From positions 1 to 64,000 of the forward strand of contig JAKQCX010000015.1 in assembly GCA_029558905.1 (NCBI GenBank): a stretch of 64,000 nt of DNA, in the 5' to 3' direction. The DNA comes from Pseudomonadota bacterium (GTDB lineage: Bacteria > Pseudomonadota > Gammaproteobacteria > Burkholderiales > Thiobacillaceae). Below the pieces are notes generated by a model, which was given only the letters and a program-made list of their open reading frames with translations, was not told where the DNA came from and ran no database searches. Both the position numbers and the translations under genes were made by a program. Positions 1 through 8,624 of this stretch are shown in pieces. How positions within the stretch are numbered: the first letter of the stretch is position 1; each line of letters begins with the position of its first letter.

Positions 1-346
1 GGTAGGCCTCGGCGCGGCGGGCGATGGAGCGGGGGTCGCGGTCATAGCCCTTGCCGGTGTCGGGTTCCACCACGTCGCAGGTCAGGATCAGGGTGGACTC
101 GTCGAAGAAGGGGTCGAGTCTGGCGGTGGTCGGGTCGGGCACGAGCAGCATGTCGGATGCCTGGATGCCCTTCCAGCCGGCGATGGAGGAACCGTCGAAG
201 GCCTGGCCTTCCCTCAGCCTGTCGGCATCGACGAGGTGGGCGGGCACGCTGATGTGGTGTTCCTGGCCGCGCAGGTCCGTGAAACGGAAATCGACGAAGC
301 GGACCTCTTTTTCCTGGACCAGGCGGAGGATGTCTTGATGGGGCAT
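1..346 (-). CDS. glnA: Glutamine synthetase type I, N-terminal part (cut by window edge)
   Basis: Makes glutamine from glutamate, ammonia and ATP in the cytoplasm. Only the first 115 codons are present. The reading starts [10 protein letters not shown], runs through the beta-grasp N-domain ([11 protein letters not shown]) and reaches the latch and active-site entry motif [11 protein letters not shown], then DPFF and YDRDPRSIA, all hallmarks of proteobacterial GlnA. The ATG at 346 is preceded by an AGGAGCC ribosome binding site. It is divergent from the molybdoenzyme operon and has a sigma-54/NtrC control region just upstream. The rest of the gene lies beyond the window. Confidence 0.96.
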   Translation of the reverse strand, partial: MPHQDILRLVQEKEVRFVDFRFTDLRGQEHHISVPAHLVDADRLREGQAFDGSSIAGWKGIQASDMLLVPDPTTARLDPFFDESTLILTCDVVEPDTGKGYDRDPRSIARRAEAY

Positions 347-415
347 GTAAGGCTCCTGAAAAATTGGGTCGAACCATGGTTCGGCGGTGCACCGTGCATT
401 CGCGCCCTGTCTCTG

Positions 416-431
416 AGCAATGGACATGCCA
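416..431 (-). promoter_or_regulatory. Sigma-54 (-24/-12) promoter of glnA
   Basis: On the minus strand the sequence reads TGGCATG, four bases, TTGCT. The sigma-54 consensus is TGGCACG-N4-TTGCW, so there is one mismatch, and the GG and GC dinucleotides have the required spacing. Transcription would start near 405, leaving a leader of about 60 bases before the glnA ATG. The NtrC-like sites upstream support the call. Confidence 0.8.
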
Positions 432-493
432 TCTCGTGTGCGCGCGACAAGCCTTTGACGCCAAAAGTCTTCACATGCCTGGTTGGACAGGAA

Positions 494-510
494 TGCACCA
501 TAAAGGTGCA
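494..510. promoter_or_regulatory. NtrC-binding site, near-perfect palindrome
   Basis: TGCACC-ATAAA-GGTGCA is a perfect inverted repeat fitting the NtrC (NRI) consensus TGCACY-N5-GGTGCA. Its centre (502) is about 97 bases upstream of the predicted glnA start site, a normal place for an enhancer that loops to sigma-54 polymerase. Confidence 0.8.
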
Positions 511-525
511 CTCCAGGGCCGTGCG

Positions 526-542
526 TGCACCAGAGCAGTGCG
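526..542. promoter_or_regulatory. Second, weaker NtrC-like site
   Basis: TGCACC-AGAGC-AGTGCG keeps one perfect half-site and differs from the consensus at two bases of the other. It is centred 32 bases from the stronger site, the same centre-to-centre distance as the two strong NtrC sites upstream of E. coli glnAp2. This would allow cooperative binding on one helix face. Confidence 0.6.
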
Positions 543-801
543 TGAACGGAGGGTATAGGCGTGTCGACGCGACTGCCCGAGCGGCCCTGTCTGGCCACGG
601 GATACGCATGTGTTGGCAAGACAGGACCGTTATATCTTTTTATCTTCTGGTACGTAGTGGGTAGTCGCCAAATCCTATGGCGATCAGTCGTGGTTGGCCC
701 AATATGGCAGGGCCCTCGCGATTCAGCATCCCCAATGGCCAGGGATGAGCCGGAGCAGGCTGGAACGGTCCGAGGTAGCTATCTAACAAGGAGACACCAC
801 C

Positions 802-3800
802 ATGCGTGCATCACGTTTCAGCTTCTCGCGTCGCCATTTCCTGAAAGATTCGAGTGTCGTGGGCCTGGCGGCCGCCGTCACGCCCGGCGAGGTATTCGCG
901 CAGCACCAGTATCGCTATCTGGAACCGGTGTCGGTGGAGAACCCGCTCGTCGACTACCCCAACCGGGACTGGGAGAGCCTCTATCGGGACATCTACCGCT
1001 GCGACAAGAATTTCGTCTTCATGTGCTGCCCGAACGACACGCACAACTGCCTGCTCAACGCCTACGTGAAGAACAACGTGGTGGTGCGCATCGAGCCGAC
1101 CTTCGGCTACGGCAAGGCCACGGACCTCTACGGCAACGGCGCGTCCCACCGCTGGGATCCACGCTGCTGCCAGAAGGGCCTGGTGCTGGGACGACGCGTG
1201 TACGGCGATCGCCGCATCAATGGCGCCATGCTGCGCAAGGGCTTCAAGGAGTGGGTGGACCGCGGTTTTCCGCGTGATCCCGACACCGGGGCCGCGCCCA
1301 AGGAGCTCATGCGGCGTGGCTGGGACAGCTGGGTCAAGGTGAGCCATGCCGAGGCGTTCCGCTATCACGCCAAGACCCTGCACAACGTCGCGCAGACCTA
1401 TTCCGGTGAACAGGGCCGCAAATACCTGCTGGCACAAGGCTACGACCCCGACATGGTGGACGCGGTCGAAGGGGCCGGCACGCGCGTGATGAAGTTTCGT
1501 GGCGGCATGGCCCTGCTGGGCGCGATACGCATCGTCGGCGCCTATCGCATGGCCAACAGCCTGGCGCTATTGGACTACCACGTGCGTGGCGTGGAGCCGG
1601 ATCAGGCCAAGGGGGCCAGCACCTGGGATTCCTACTCGTTCCACACCGACCTGCCCCCGGGGCACCCCATGGTCACCGGAGACCAGACCAATGAATTCGA
1701 GTTGTTCGATACGGAGAACGCCAAGCTGCTCCTGGTCTGGGGCATGAACTGGATTACCACCAAGATGCCGGACAGCCACTGGATGACCGAGGCCCGCCTG
1801 AAAGGCACCAAGGTGGTGGCGGTGACCGTGGAGTATTCGGCCACGGCCTCCAAGTGCGACGAGGTGGTGGTGATCCGTCCAGGTGCGGACACGGCCTTCG
1901 CGCTGTCCCTGGCCCAGGTGATCATTGCCAACGGCTGGCACGACAAGCAGTTCGTCAAGCGCTACACGGACCTGCCCACCCTGGTGCGCATGGACACCCT
2001 GGAACGCCTGCATGCGCGCGACATCTTTCCGGGCTATCAGGACAAGACCCCGAAGAACTGGATCCATGTGCTGGCCGAGGGCGAGAAGGCGCCGCCCACG
2101 ACGGAGCAGGATGGGCTCTATGTGCATGAGAAGCAGCTCGCGGACCTGGCCGACTTCGTGATGTGGGACAAGCGCGCCGGCAAGCCGGTGGCGGTGGGGC
2201 GCGACTCCCTGGGCGAGCATTTCGACAAGCTGGGCATAGACCCGGCCCTCACGGGCAGTTTCGAGGTGACCACGGTGGATGGCAAGCAGGTCAAGGTGCG
2301 CCCGGTGTTCGATCTGACCAAGGAATACCTCGACGCCAACATGCAACCCGTGCAGGCCGAAAAGGTCACCTGGGCGCCGCGCGCCGCGATCCAGAGCCTG
2401 GCGCGCGACATCGCGCAGAGCCAGGGCCAGACGCTCATCGCCGTGGGCATGGGCCCCAACCAGTTCTTCAACAACGACAACAAGGATCGCGCGATCTTCC
2501 TGCTGTTGTCGCTGGTGGGCAGCCTGGGGCGGCATGGCGGAAACATCGGCAGTTTTTCCGGCAACTACAAGCTCACGCTGTTTTCCGGGCTGGGCAAATA
2601 CTCCATGGAAGACCCGTTCGCCCTGCAACTGGACGCGGATGGCCCGGTCAAGACCCGCTACACCACGCGTTACGAGTCGATGCACTACTGGATCAATGGT
2701 GAGCGCCTGATGAAGGCGGGCAACAAGAAGATCACCACCGGCAACCATGTGCCGACCCCCACCAAGACCATCTGGCAGGTCAACTCCAACTCGTCCCTCG
2801 GCAACCAGAAGGGGCACTACGACGTCGTCAACAACACCCTGCCGCGCTCCGAGTGCGTCGTGTACAACGACTGGTGGTGGACGGCCTCCTGTGAGTACTG
2901 TGACATCGTCTATGGCGTGGACTCCTGGATGGAGTTCGAGTATCCGGACATGACCGCGTCCTGCACGAACCCGTTCGTGCAGCCCTATCCGCGCACGCCC
3001 ATCAGGCGGGTCTTCAACACGGTGTCGGACAACGAGACCTATCTGGGCGTGGCGCGCGAGCTGAGCAAGATGACGGGAGACGAGCGTTTTGCCGATGCGT
3101 GGAAATTCGTCGCGGACCGGCGCGTGGATGTCTATCTGCAGCGCATCATCGACTACTCCGCACCCCTGAAGGGCTACCGCTGGAGCGACATCGAGGCACG
3201 CGGGCGCATGGGCATTCCTTCCCTGATGAATACCCGCACCTACCCGCGTATCGGCAGCTATGAGCAGGTGGCGGAATCCAAACCCTGGTACACCCGCACG
3301 GGGAGGCTGGAGTTCTATCGGCCCGAGATCGAATTCATCGAGGCAGGCGAGAACCTGGTGGTGCACCGCGAGCCTTCGGACGCCACCATGTACGACCCGT
3401 GCGCCATCCTTGCCGCCCCGCACGAGGCGATCCGGCCGAAGCGTCCGGCGGACTGGAACATCCCGGACGAAGACCGCGGGCACATGTCGCGCCAGATGCG
3501 CAATACCACGTATGACGTCGAGGGCCTGCTGAAAAGCAACCATCCCCTGCCGCAGAAGGACAAGGCCTTCAAATACGTGTTCCATACGCCCAAGTATCGC
3601 CATGGCGCGCACACCATGCCCATCGACACGGACTTCATGGCGGCCCTGTTCGGCCCCTTCGGCGACATGTATCGCCGCGACAAGCGCTCACCGTCCGCGG
3701 GCGAGATGTATGTGGACATCCACCCCGAGGATGCACGCGAGATGAACCTGGAGGACGGGGACTATGCCTGGATCGACGGTGATCCGGCGGAACTGCCCTT

Positions 3801-4302
3801 CCGTGGCTGGAACGAACCGGGGCGCGAGGAGGAGTACAAGGTTGCCCGGCTCATGGCGCGCGTGCGCTACTACCCCGGCACGCCGCGTGGGGTCACGCGC
3901 ATGTGGATCAACGGCTACATGGCCACGCCCGGCTCGGTGAAAGGGGCCGCGACCCGTCCGGACGGCGCGGCCAAGAACCCGGAGACCCATTACCAGGCGC
4001 TGTTCCGCTTCGGTGGCCATCAGAGCCTCACACGCTCCTGGCTCAAGCCCACGCAACAGACCCACAACCTGATCACGCGCCAGAATTACACGCACATGCT
4101 CACCAAGGGCTTCAACGTCGATGTGCACTGTGTGACCGGTGCGCCGCGCGAGGCATTGGCCCGCTTCACCAAGGCGGAAAACGGCGGCATCGATGGCAAG
4201 GGCAAGTGGCGGCCGGTGGAAATGGGGCTGCGTCCGACGAATGAAAGCCAGACCCTGAAGGAATATATCCAGGGCAATTACGTAACAATCAAAAAAGCCT
4301 GA
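802..4302 (+). CDS. NxrA/NarG-like periplasmic molybdopterin oxidoreductase, alpha (catalytic) subunit
   Basis: Type II DMSO-reductase-family catalytic subunit, 1166 residues, carrying Mo-bisMGD and an FS0 iron-sulfur cluster. A twin-arginine signal (SRRHFLK, residues 9-15, likely cut after VFA at 33) sends it to the periplasm. FS0 candidate ligands are C75-x3-D79-x3-C83 and C122/C123, inside CCPNDTHNC. That pattern and the flanking [11 protein letters not shown] and DLYGN match what I remember of NxrA of Nitrospira and anammox bacteria better than NarG (H-x3-C-x3-C). D283 in [10 protein letters not shown] aligns with the molybdenum-ligating Asp of NarG (YCDLPP). It is longer than selenate, chlorate or ethylbenzene enzymes (about 900-980 residues). 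It starts a tight operon with beta, gamma and chaperone genes; ribosome site AAGGAGACACC. The substrate (nitrite oxidation, nitrate reduction or other) cannot be read from sequence. Confidence 0.87.
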   Translation: MRASRFSFSRRHFLKDSSVVGLAAAVTPGEVFAQHQYRYLEPVSVENPLVDYPNRDWESLYRDIYRCDKNFVFMCCPNDTHNCLLNAYVKNNVVVRIEPTFGYGKATDLYGNGASHRWDPRCCQKGLVLGRRVYGDRRINGAMLRKGFKEWVDRGFPRDPDTGAAPKELMRRGWDSWVKVSHAEAFRYHAKTLHNVAQTYSGEQGRKYLLAQGYDPDMVDAVEGAGTRVMKFRGGMALLGAIRIVGAYRMANSLALLDYHVRGVEPDQAKGASTWDSYSFHTDLPPGHPMVTGDQTNEFELFDTENAKLLLVWGMNWITTKMPDSHWMTEARLKGTKVVAVTVEYSATASKCDEVVVIRPGADTAFALSLAQVIIANGWHDKQFVKRYTDLPTLVRMDTLERLHARDIFPGYQDKTPKNWIHVLAEGEKAPPTTEQDGLYVHEKQLADLADFVMWDKRAGKPVAVGRDSLGEHFDKLGIDPALTGSFEVTTVDGKQVKVRPVFDLTKEYLDANMQPVQAEKVTWAPRAAIQSLARDIAQSQGQTLIAVGMGPNQFFNNDNKDRAIFLLLSLVGSLGRHGGNIGSFSGNYKLTLFSGLGKYSMEDPFALQLDADGPVKTRYTTRYESMHYWINGERLMKAGNKKITTGNHVPTPTKTIWQVNSNSSLGNQKGHYDVVNNTLPRSECVVYNDWWWTASCEYCDIVYGVDSWMEFEYPDMTASCTNPFVQPYPRTPIRRVFNTVSDNETYLGVARELSKMTGDERFADAWKFVADRRVDVYLQRIIDYSAPLKGYRWSDIEARGRMGIPSLMNTRTYPRIGSYEQVAESKPWYTRTGRLEFYRPEIEFIEAGENLVVHREPSDATMYDPCAILAAPHEAIRPKRPADWNIPDEDRGHMSRQMRNTTYDVEGLLKSNHPLPQKDKAFKYVFHTPKYRHGAHTMPIDTDFMAALFGPFGDMYRRDKRSPSAGEMYVDIHPEDAREMNLEDGDYAWIDGDPAELPFRGWNEPGREEEYKVARLMARVRYYPGTPRGVTRMWINGYMATPGSVKGAATRPDGAAKNPETHYQALFRFGGHQSLTRSWLKPTQQTHNLITRQNYTHMLTKGFNVDVHCVTGAPREALARFTKAENGGIDGKGKWRPVEMGLRPTNESQTLKEYIQGNYVTIKKA

Positions 4303-4313
4303 AGGAGACGATG

Positions 4314-5441
4314 ATGGCAAAGGTATACAACTGGCAGCTGGGACGGGAAATGGACTACTTCTATGAGGTGGTCCGTCCCAAGCGGCAGTTCGCGATGATC
4401 TTCGACACCAACAAGTGCATCGGCTGCCAGACCTGCACGGTGGCCTGCAAGACCACTTGGACAGCGGGACGCGGCCAGGAATACATGCTCTGGAACAACG
4501 TCGAGACCAAGCCCTATGGCTACTACCCTTTGGGCTGGGATGTGAACATCCTGGACAAGCTGGGCGTGCAGGATATGACCTCGCCGGTCTATCAGGGCAA
4601 GACCCTGTTCGATGCCGCACCGGATGGCGAGCGCGTGCTGGGCTATCTGCCCGATGAACGGGACTATGCGTACCCCAACATTGGCGAGGATGACGCCACG
4701 GGCCTGATGTCGCAGGGTGCGTTCTATGCCGCGCCGCACATGCAGTGGATGTATTACCTGCCGCGTATCTGCAATCACTGCACCTATGCGGCCTGTCTGG
4801 GCTCCTGCCCGCGGCAGTCCATCTACAAGCGCCCCGAGGATGGCATCGTGCTGCTGGATCAGGACCGCTGCCGCGGTTACCGGGAATGTGTGAAGGCCTG
4901 CCCCTACAAGAAGGTGTTTTTCAACCCGATTACACGCGTGTCCGAGAAATGCATCGGCTGCTATCCGGCGGTGGAGAACAACCGCCAGACGCAATGCACC
5001 ATCACGTGCATCGGCAAGATCCGCATGCAGGGCTTTATCACCACGCCCGACAAGGCCCGGGAAGACAGCCCCATGGATTACATCATCCATATCGCCAAGG
5101 TGGCCAAGCCGCTGTATCCCCAGTTCGGCCTGGAACCCAACACCTATTACATTCCACCGGTCCACGTGCCGCCGAAATACCTGTACCAGATGTTCGGCTG
5201 GGGGGTCGAGGAGGCCATCAATAAGTACCGTACCGCCCTGGAAGACAAGAAGCTCCTGGGTGCGCTCCTGCTGTTCGGCGCCAGCCTGGACATCGTCCAC
5301 AGCTTCAAGGTGGAAGGAAACTACAGCATCGGCTACGACGAGAAGGGCTCGGAAATCGTGCGCGTACCGCTGCGTGAACCGACCCATGTGCGTATCGCGC
5401 ACGACCAGCAGCACCAGGTGTACCGCACCAACATCACCTGA
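4314..5441 (+). CDS. NxrB/NarH-like iron-sulfur beta subunit
   Basis: Electron-transfer subunit with four Fe-S cluster motifs, about 375 residues. With the second of two adjacent ATGs as start (six bases after AGGAG; the first, at 4311, is only three away), cluster I is C35-x2-C38-x2-C41-x3-C45. Next come [13 protein letters not shown], then [11 protein letters not shown], where Tyr replaces one Cys as Trp does in NarH and so suggests a [3Fe-4S] centre, then CIGCYP and a later C-x3-C. The opening VYNWQLGR and the stretch [16 protein letters not shown] resemble NxrB. It has no signal peptide, so it would travel with the Tat-exported alpha subunit. It begins 11 bases after the alpha stop. Confidence 0.9.
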   Translation: MAKVYNWQLGREMDYFYEVVRPKRQFAMIFDTNKCIGCQTCTVACKTTWTAGRGQEYMLWNNVETKPYGYYPLGWDVNILDKLGVQDMTSPVYQGKTLFDAAPDGERVLGYLPDERDYAYPNIGEDDATGLMSQGAFYAAPHMQWMYYLPRICNHCTYAACLGSCPRQSIYKRPEDGIVLLDQDRCRGYRECVKACPYKKVFFNPITRVSEKCIGCYPAVENNRQTQCTITCIGKIRMQGFITTPDKAREDSPMDYIIHIAKVAKPLYPQFGLEPNTYYIPPVHVPPKYLYQMFGWGVEEAINKYRTALEDKKLLGALLLFGASLDIVHSFKVEGNYSIGYDEKGSEIVRVPLREPTHVRIAHDQQHQVYRTNIT

Positions 5442-5462
5442 TGGCAAGGAAGGAGACCTATC

Positions 5463-6350
5463 ATGATCCAGAAGAAAGTCCGGAAATTCTGTCAGGGCCT
5501 TTCCAGCCTGGCGATCCTGTATGGCCTGTCGGCCTGTCCCGTGCAGGCGGAGGAAGCCGCCGCGGATCCTGCGGCCTTCACGGCGACGCAGGTGAGCGAG
5601 CCAGGCCCCATACTCGACCCCACCAGTCCGGTCTGGGAGCGGGCGACACCAGTGCGGGTGGAGATGATGGCGCAGGTGACCGAGTTGCCCCACGATCCGG
5701 ACCCGGCCGTCAAGGAGCTGGAGGTGCGTGCCGTGCACAACGGCCAGTATCTTTCTCTGCTGCTGCGTTGGGCCGATCCAACGAAGGATGATGTGCTGCG
5801 TCCCGATGCCTTCGGTGACCAGGTGGCGGTGCAGCTGCCCATCGACGCGGAGAATGTCCCGAGCCCCATGATGGGCCACAAGCCGGGCGGCAAGGTGAAC
5901 ATCCTGCAGTGGCGTGCCGCGTTCCAGCACGACCAGGACAAGGGTGAGCCCACGATCCATGCGCTCTATCCCAACGCAGTCATCGACATCTACCCCGATT
6001 ACGTGCTGCGGGCCACCGATTCCCGGGTCTACAGTGGTGCCCTGGGAGTGGACAACCCGGTATCGCGCGGCAGGGTGAGCCCCGTGCTGGACCAGATGGC
6101 GGAAGGCTGGGGCACCCTGACGGTGAAACCGGATCAGCAGGGGGACGGGAAGGGCATCTGGCAGGATGGCATGTGGAACGTGGTCATCAACCTGCCCCTG
6201 GCCACCATCAGCCACAATGCGCCACGCCTGTTGCCCGGCAAGGAGACCATGACGGCCTTCGCGGTGTGGGATGGCGGCCATGGCGAAGTGGGCTCCCGCA
6301 AATCCTGGTCCAACTGGTTGCCGCTGAAGCTGCAACGGGGTCAGCCATGA
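5463..6350 (+). CDS. Haem-b-binding gamma subunit (EbdC/NxrC-like)
   Basis: 295 residues with an N-terminal signal peptide (basic start, hydrophobic LSSLAILYGLSACPVQA, cut near AEE). The remainder fits the ethylbenzene-dehydrogenase/DMS-dehydrogenase gamma domain, a beta-sandwich binding one haem b: ELEVRAVHNGQYLSLLLRW, then GDQVAVQLP, and a C-terminal FAVWDGGHGEVGSRKSWSNW. It would pass electrons between the beta clusters and a periplasmic cytochrome c. It lies 21 bases after the beta gene and overlaps the next gene by four bases. I cannot identify the axial haem ligands with confidence. Confidence 0.82.
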   Translation: MIQKKVRKFCQGLSSLAILYGLSACPVQAEEAAADPAAFTATQVSEPGPILDPTSPVWERATPVRVEMMAQVTELPHDPDPAVKELEVRAVHNGQYLSLLLRWADPTKDDVLRPDAFGDQVAVQLPIDAENVPSPMMGHKPGGKVNILQWRAAFQHDQDKGEPTIHALYPNAVIDIYPDYVLRATDSRVYSGALGVDNPVSRGRVSPVLDQMAEGWGTLTVKPDQQGDGKGIWQDGMWNVVINLPLATISHNAPRLLPGKETMTAFAVWDGGHGEVGSRKSWSNWLPLKLQRGQP

Positions 6351-7114
6351 GCAGGGCGCGCGGCCCACTCGATCCACTCTGGCGCGCGTCCCTGCTGCAG
6401 GTCATCGCGCGCGGCTTTCATTACCCCGCGGATGCCGAACATGCCGGACAGATGTGCGCGGCACTCGCGGGTCTCACCAGCCCGCCGCCGGCCGGTCTGC
6501 CGGCGGTTCTGAAGAACGCGATACGCCAGGTTCAGGAACATTGGGGTGCGGTGCACACGGAGGACGGGCTGGCGTCGGCATACAGCCAGCTGTTCCTGAA
6601 CAATGCCCTCTGCTCCATGTATGAGACGGCCTACAGCGGGCCCGGGGGCGTGGCCGGGCGTACACACGAGATTGCCGATATCTCCGGTTTCTACCTGGCC
6701 TTCGGCCTGCGCAGTTCAGATGTGGAGGCGGACAGGCCCGATCATCTCTGCGCGGAGCTGGAATTCCTGAGCATCTTGCTGCTCAAGTGGGTGCATGCGC
6801 GTGAACAGGCCTGGAACGACAGGGGGAAAATCACCGTCAAGGCCATCAAATCCTTTTTGACGGACCACTTGGGACGCTGGTATGGGGCCTTCGCAATGCG
6901 CCTCGGCGAGCAGGAGGCGCCAGCCGTCTACCATGCGCTCGCCGCGCTGCTGGTGCATGCGCTCGATGCCGAATGCCGGGCCTGGAACGTGCAACCCCTG
7001 CCCATGACCGGCGAGATCGCACATGACTCCATGCAGGAGGATCAGCTGATCTGCCCCAAGGCCGCCGCCGAGGCGGAAGGTGGCGACACGGCGAGTGCTT
7101 GCATGCCGATGTGA
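6347..7114 (+). CDS. TorD/NarJ-type chaperone for the molybdoenzyme alpha subunit
   Basis: 255-residue, mostly helical acidic protein of the TorD/DmsD/NarJ-like family. The pattern EAYSQLFLNNALCSMYETAYSG, then GFYLAFGLRSSDVEADRPDHLCAELEFLSILLLKW, is the classic chaperone core (helix with FGL, then DHL-x2-ELEFL). Such proteins bind the Tat leader of the catalytic subunit and hold it for cofactor loading. The ATG overlaps the gamma stop (ATGA), showing translational coupling. Gene order alpha-beta-gamma-chaperone matches ebdABCD. Confidence 0.87.
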   Translation: MSRARGPLDPLWRASLLQVIARGFHYPADAEHAGQMCAALAGLTSPPPAGLPAVLKNAIRQVQEHWGAVHTEDGLASAYSQLFLNNALCSMYETAYSGPGGVAGRTHEIADISGFYLAFGLRSSDVEADRPDHLCAELEFLSILLLKWVHAREQAWNDRGKITVKAIKSFLTDHLGRWYGAFAMRLGEQEAPAVYHALAALLVHALDAECRAWNVQPLPMTGEIAHDSMQEDQLICPKAAAEAEGGDTASACMPM

Positions 7115-7256
7115 CGCGTAAGCGTAAGCTCCGCCGCTCGTGCTCGCCCGTGCCGGCCACGGGCGGCGGTCACGCAGGTCGACGCGCGGCGGCACAGAAA
7201 GATTCCGGCTGACACGAAACCTTCCTGCCACAAGGCCAGGACCGTCGAGGCGCACT

Positions 7257-8342
7257 TCATAGACGGAAGACCCTGGCGTGGCGCAGCAGGTAGCGGGCCA
7301 GGCCCACGAACACGATGGTCCATGCTCCCAGTGCCACGTATACGAATATCCGTGGCAGGAGGTGGAGGAAGTCCAGGCTCATTGCCTCGATCATCTGATG
7401 TGTGCTGGCCGCGTACATGCCCAAGGGAAAGACCGCCCCCCAGTAGAGCGGGTCGTACCGCAGGGGAAAGCGCTTGTATCCGTGGCGCCACACGCTCAGG
7501 ATCAGCAGCATGGGTATCCACCAGGTACCGGTCGCCCAATAGAACACGGTGAACCCCTTAATGAAGGGCAGCAGCGACAACAGGTAGGGCGCGTCGCGCG
7601 AGTTCAGGATGAGCAATGATCCCGCCAGGGTCGAGATCGCCATGGCACCCATGTTGATCCAGTAGGGTGGCGTCAGATCGCCGGGAGAGAACGGGAAGAA
7701 CGTGTACCGATAGAAGATCAGCGACATCATCCAGATGTAGAGCATGCCCCCCCACAGCCACATCGAGAGCGCCAGGAAATTCATCTCGAAGCGGATGGGC
7801 TGCTGGATATGCGCGGCGAGCAACGCGCCGAACACCGCGATCGATTGGGTTGCCACCACTGCCAGCAGCCAGGCGCCGCTGATTCCCCGATCGAGGGTTG
7901 GCTTTAGCTCCTTGACCGTGAATCCGGTAAAGATCGTGTAGGTGAGCCCGACCCACATCACCGCCGCCAATCCCCAAAGCATCAGGGCGATACGGTACTC
8001 CGCGATCAGCAGCACGAACTGGCTGCCGAGAACACAGGTACCCGCCACGGTTGTGAAATAGCCGGGCCCGCGGAGGTGATCGGCTAGGTCGGCGAATACA
8101 CGGCGTGGGTAGCGCACGATACGCAGGATGTTCAGCAGCCACAACACGGCATAGGCGAGACAATTGAGTAGAAACAGCGCCTTGGCCGTGAAGTGCAGGG
8201 CCGAAAGATGCGCTGCGATCGAGACGATGCCCGTCGCCATGACCATACCGAAGTAGGCGGGCGACAACTCGGCCAGCCGGGCCGGTGCGATTTCCCCCCG
8301 GACCTCCGTTGCGCGCCCGCATGCGTCGGACGAGCCACTCAT
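7257..8342 (-). CDS. TDT/SLAC1-TehA family anion channel or dicarboxylate transporter
   Basis: Integral membrane protein of about 361 residues with around ten hydrophobic helices. The opening LSPAYFGMVMATGIVSIAA is the family signature of the tellurite-resistance/dicarboxylate transporter group, which includes bacterial TehA and the plant anion channel SLAC1. It ends convergent with the NXR-like operon, 142 bases away. The chosen ATG (8342, MSGSSDACG) precedes the first helix by about 30 residues; longer in-frame starts exist at 8441 and 8501 and no start has a clear ribosome site. A role in nitrite or nitrate passage is only a contextual guess. The 282 bases upstream hold nothing I recognise except a weak hairpin near 8600. 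Confidence 0.8.
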   Translation of the reverse strand: MSGSSDACGRATEVRGEIAPARLAELSPAYFGMVMATGIVSIAAHLSALHFTAKALFLLNCLAYAVLWLLNILRIVRYPRRVFADLADHLRGPGYFTTVAGTCVLGSQFVLLIAEYRIALMLWGLAAVMWVGLTYTIFTGFTVKELKPTLDRGISGAWLLAVVATQSIAVFGALLAAHIQQPIRFEMNFLALSMWLWGGMLYIWMMSLIFYRYTFFPFSPGDLTPPYWINMGAMAISTLAGSLLILNSRDAPYLLSLLPFIKGFTVFYWATGTWWIPMLLILSVWRHGYKRFPLRYDPLYWGAVFPLGMYAASTHQMIEAMSLDFLHLLPRIFVYVALGAWTIVFVGLARYLLRHARVFRL

Positions 8343-8624
8343 ACCGGTGTGCGGGGCAAGGTGGCCCCGTCTTGGAATACCAGGCTTGGCTTGCGCCCGC
8401 TTTGGCCACCAAGCTCGGCCAGGCGATCCAGTACATGCCATGTGTCCATCATGTCGAATGGCCCCAGGTGGAACTAAACGTGGCAGCCGTGTGCTGGCCA
8501 CCGTCGAGGACGCGGTCCTCCCATTTCAGGTTCGCGCTGCCTGTGCCGTTATTTCATGCGATTCCGGCATGCGCCGCCAGTACTTTCTGTGGTCGGTGCC
8601 CGTGCCTGGTGCGGCCACCGACGG

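Noticed and set aside
386-399. GGTGCACCGTGCAT, another NtrC-like half-site cluster
   Set aside because: It lies downstream of the predicted glnA start site and lacks the correct half-site spacing.
1567-3612. 681-codon open frame on the minus strand opposite the molybdoenzyme alpha gene
   Set aside because: Antisense to a clear gene; its composition (runs of Arg, Val, Leu, Gly, His) and lack of any family motif fit a shadow frame caused by high GC content.
4278-6377. 699-codon open frame on the minus strand opposite the beta and gamma genes
   Set aside because: Same shadow effect; the plus-strand frames carry cysteine clusters, a signal peptide and ribosome sites.
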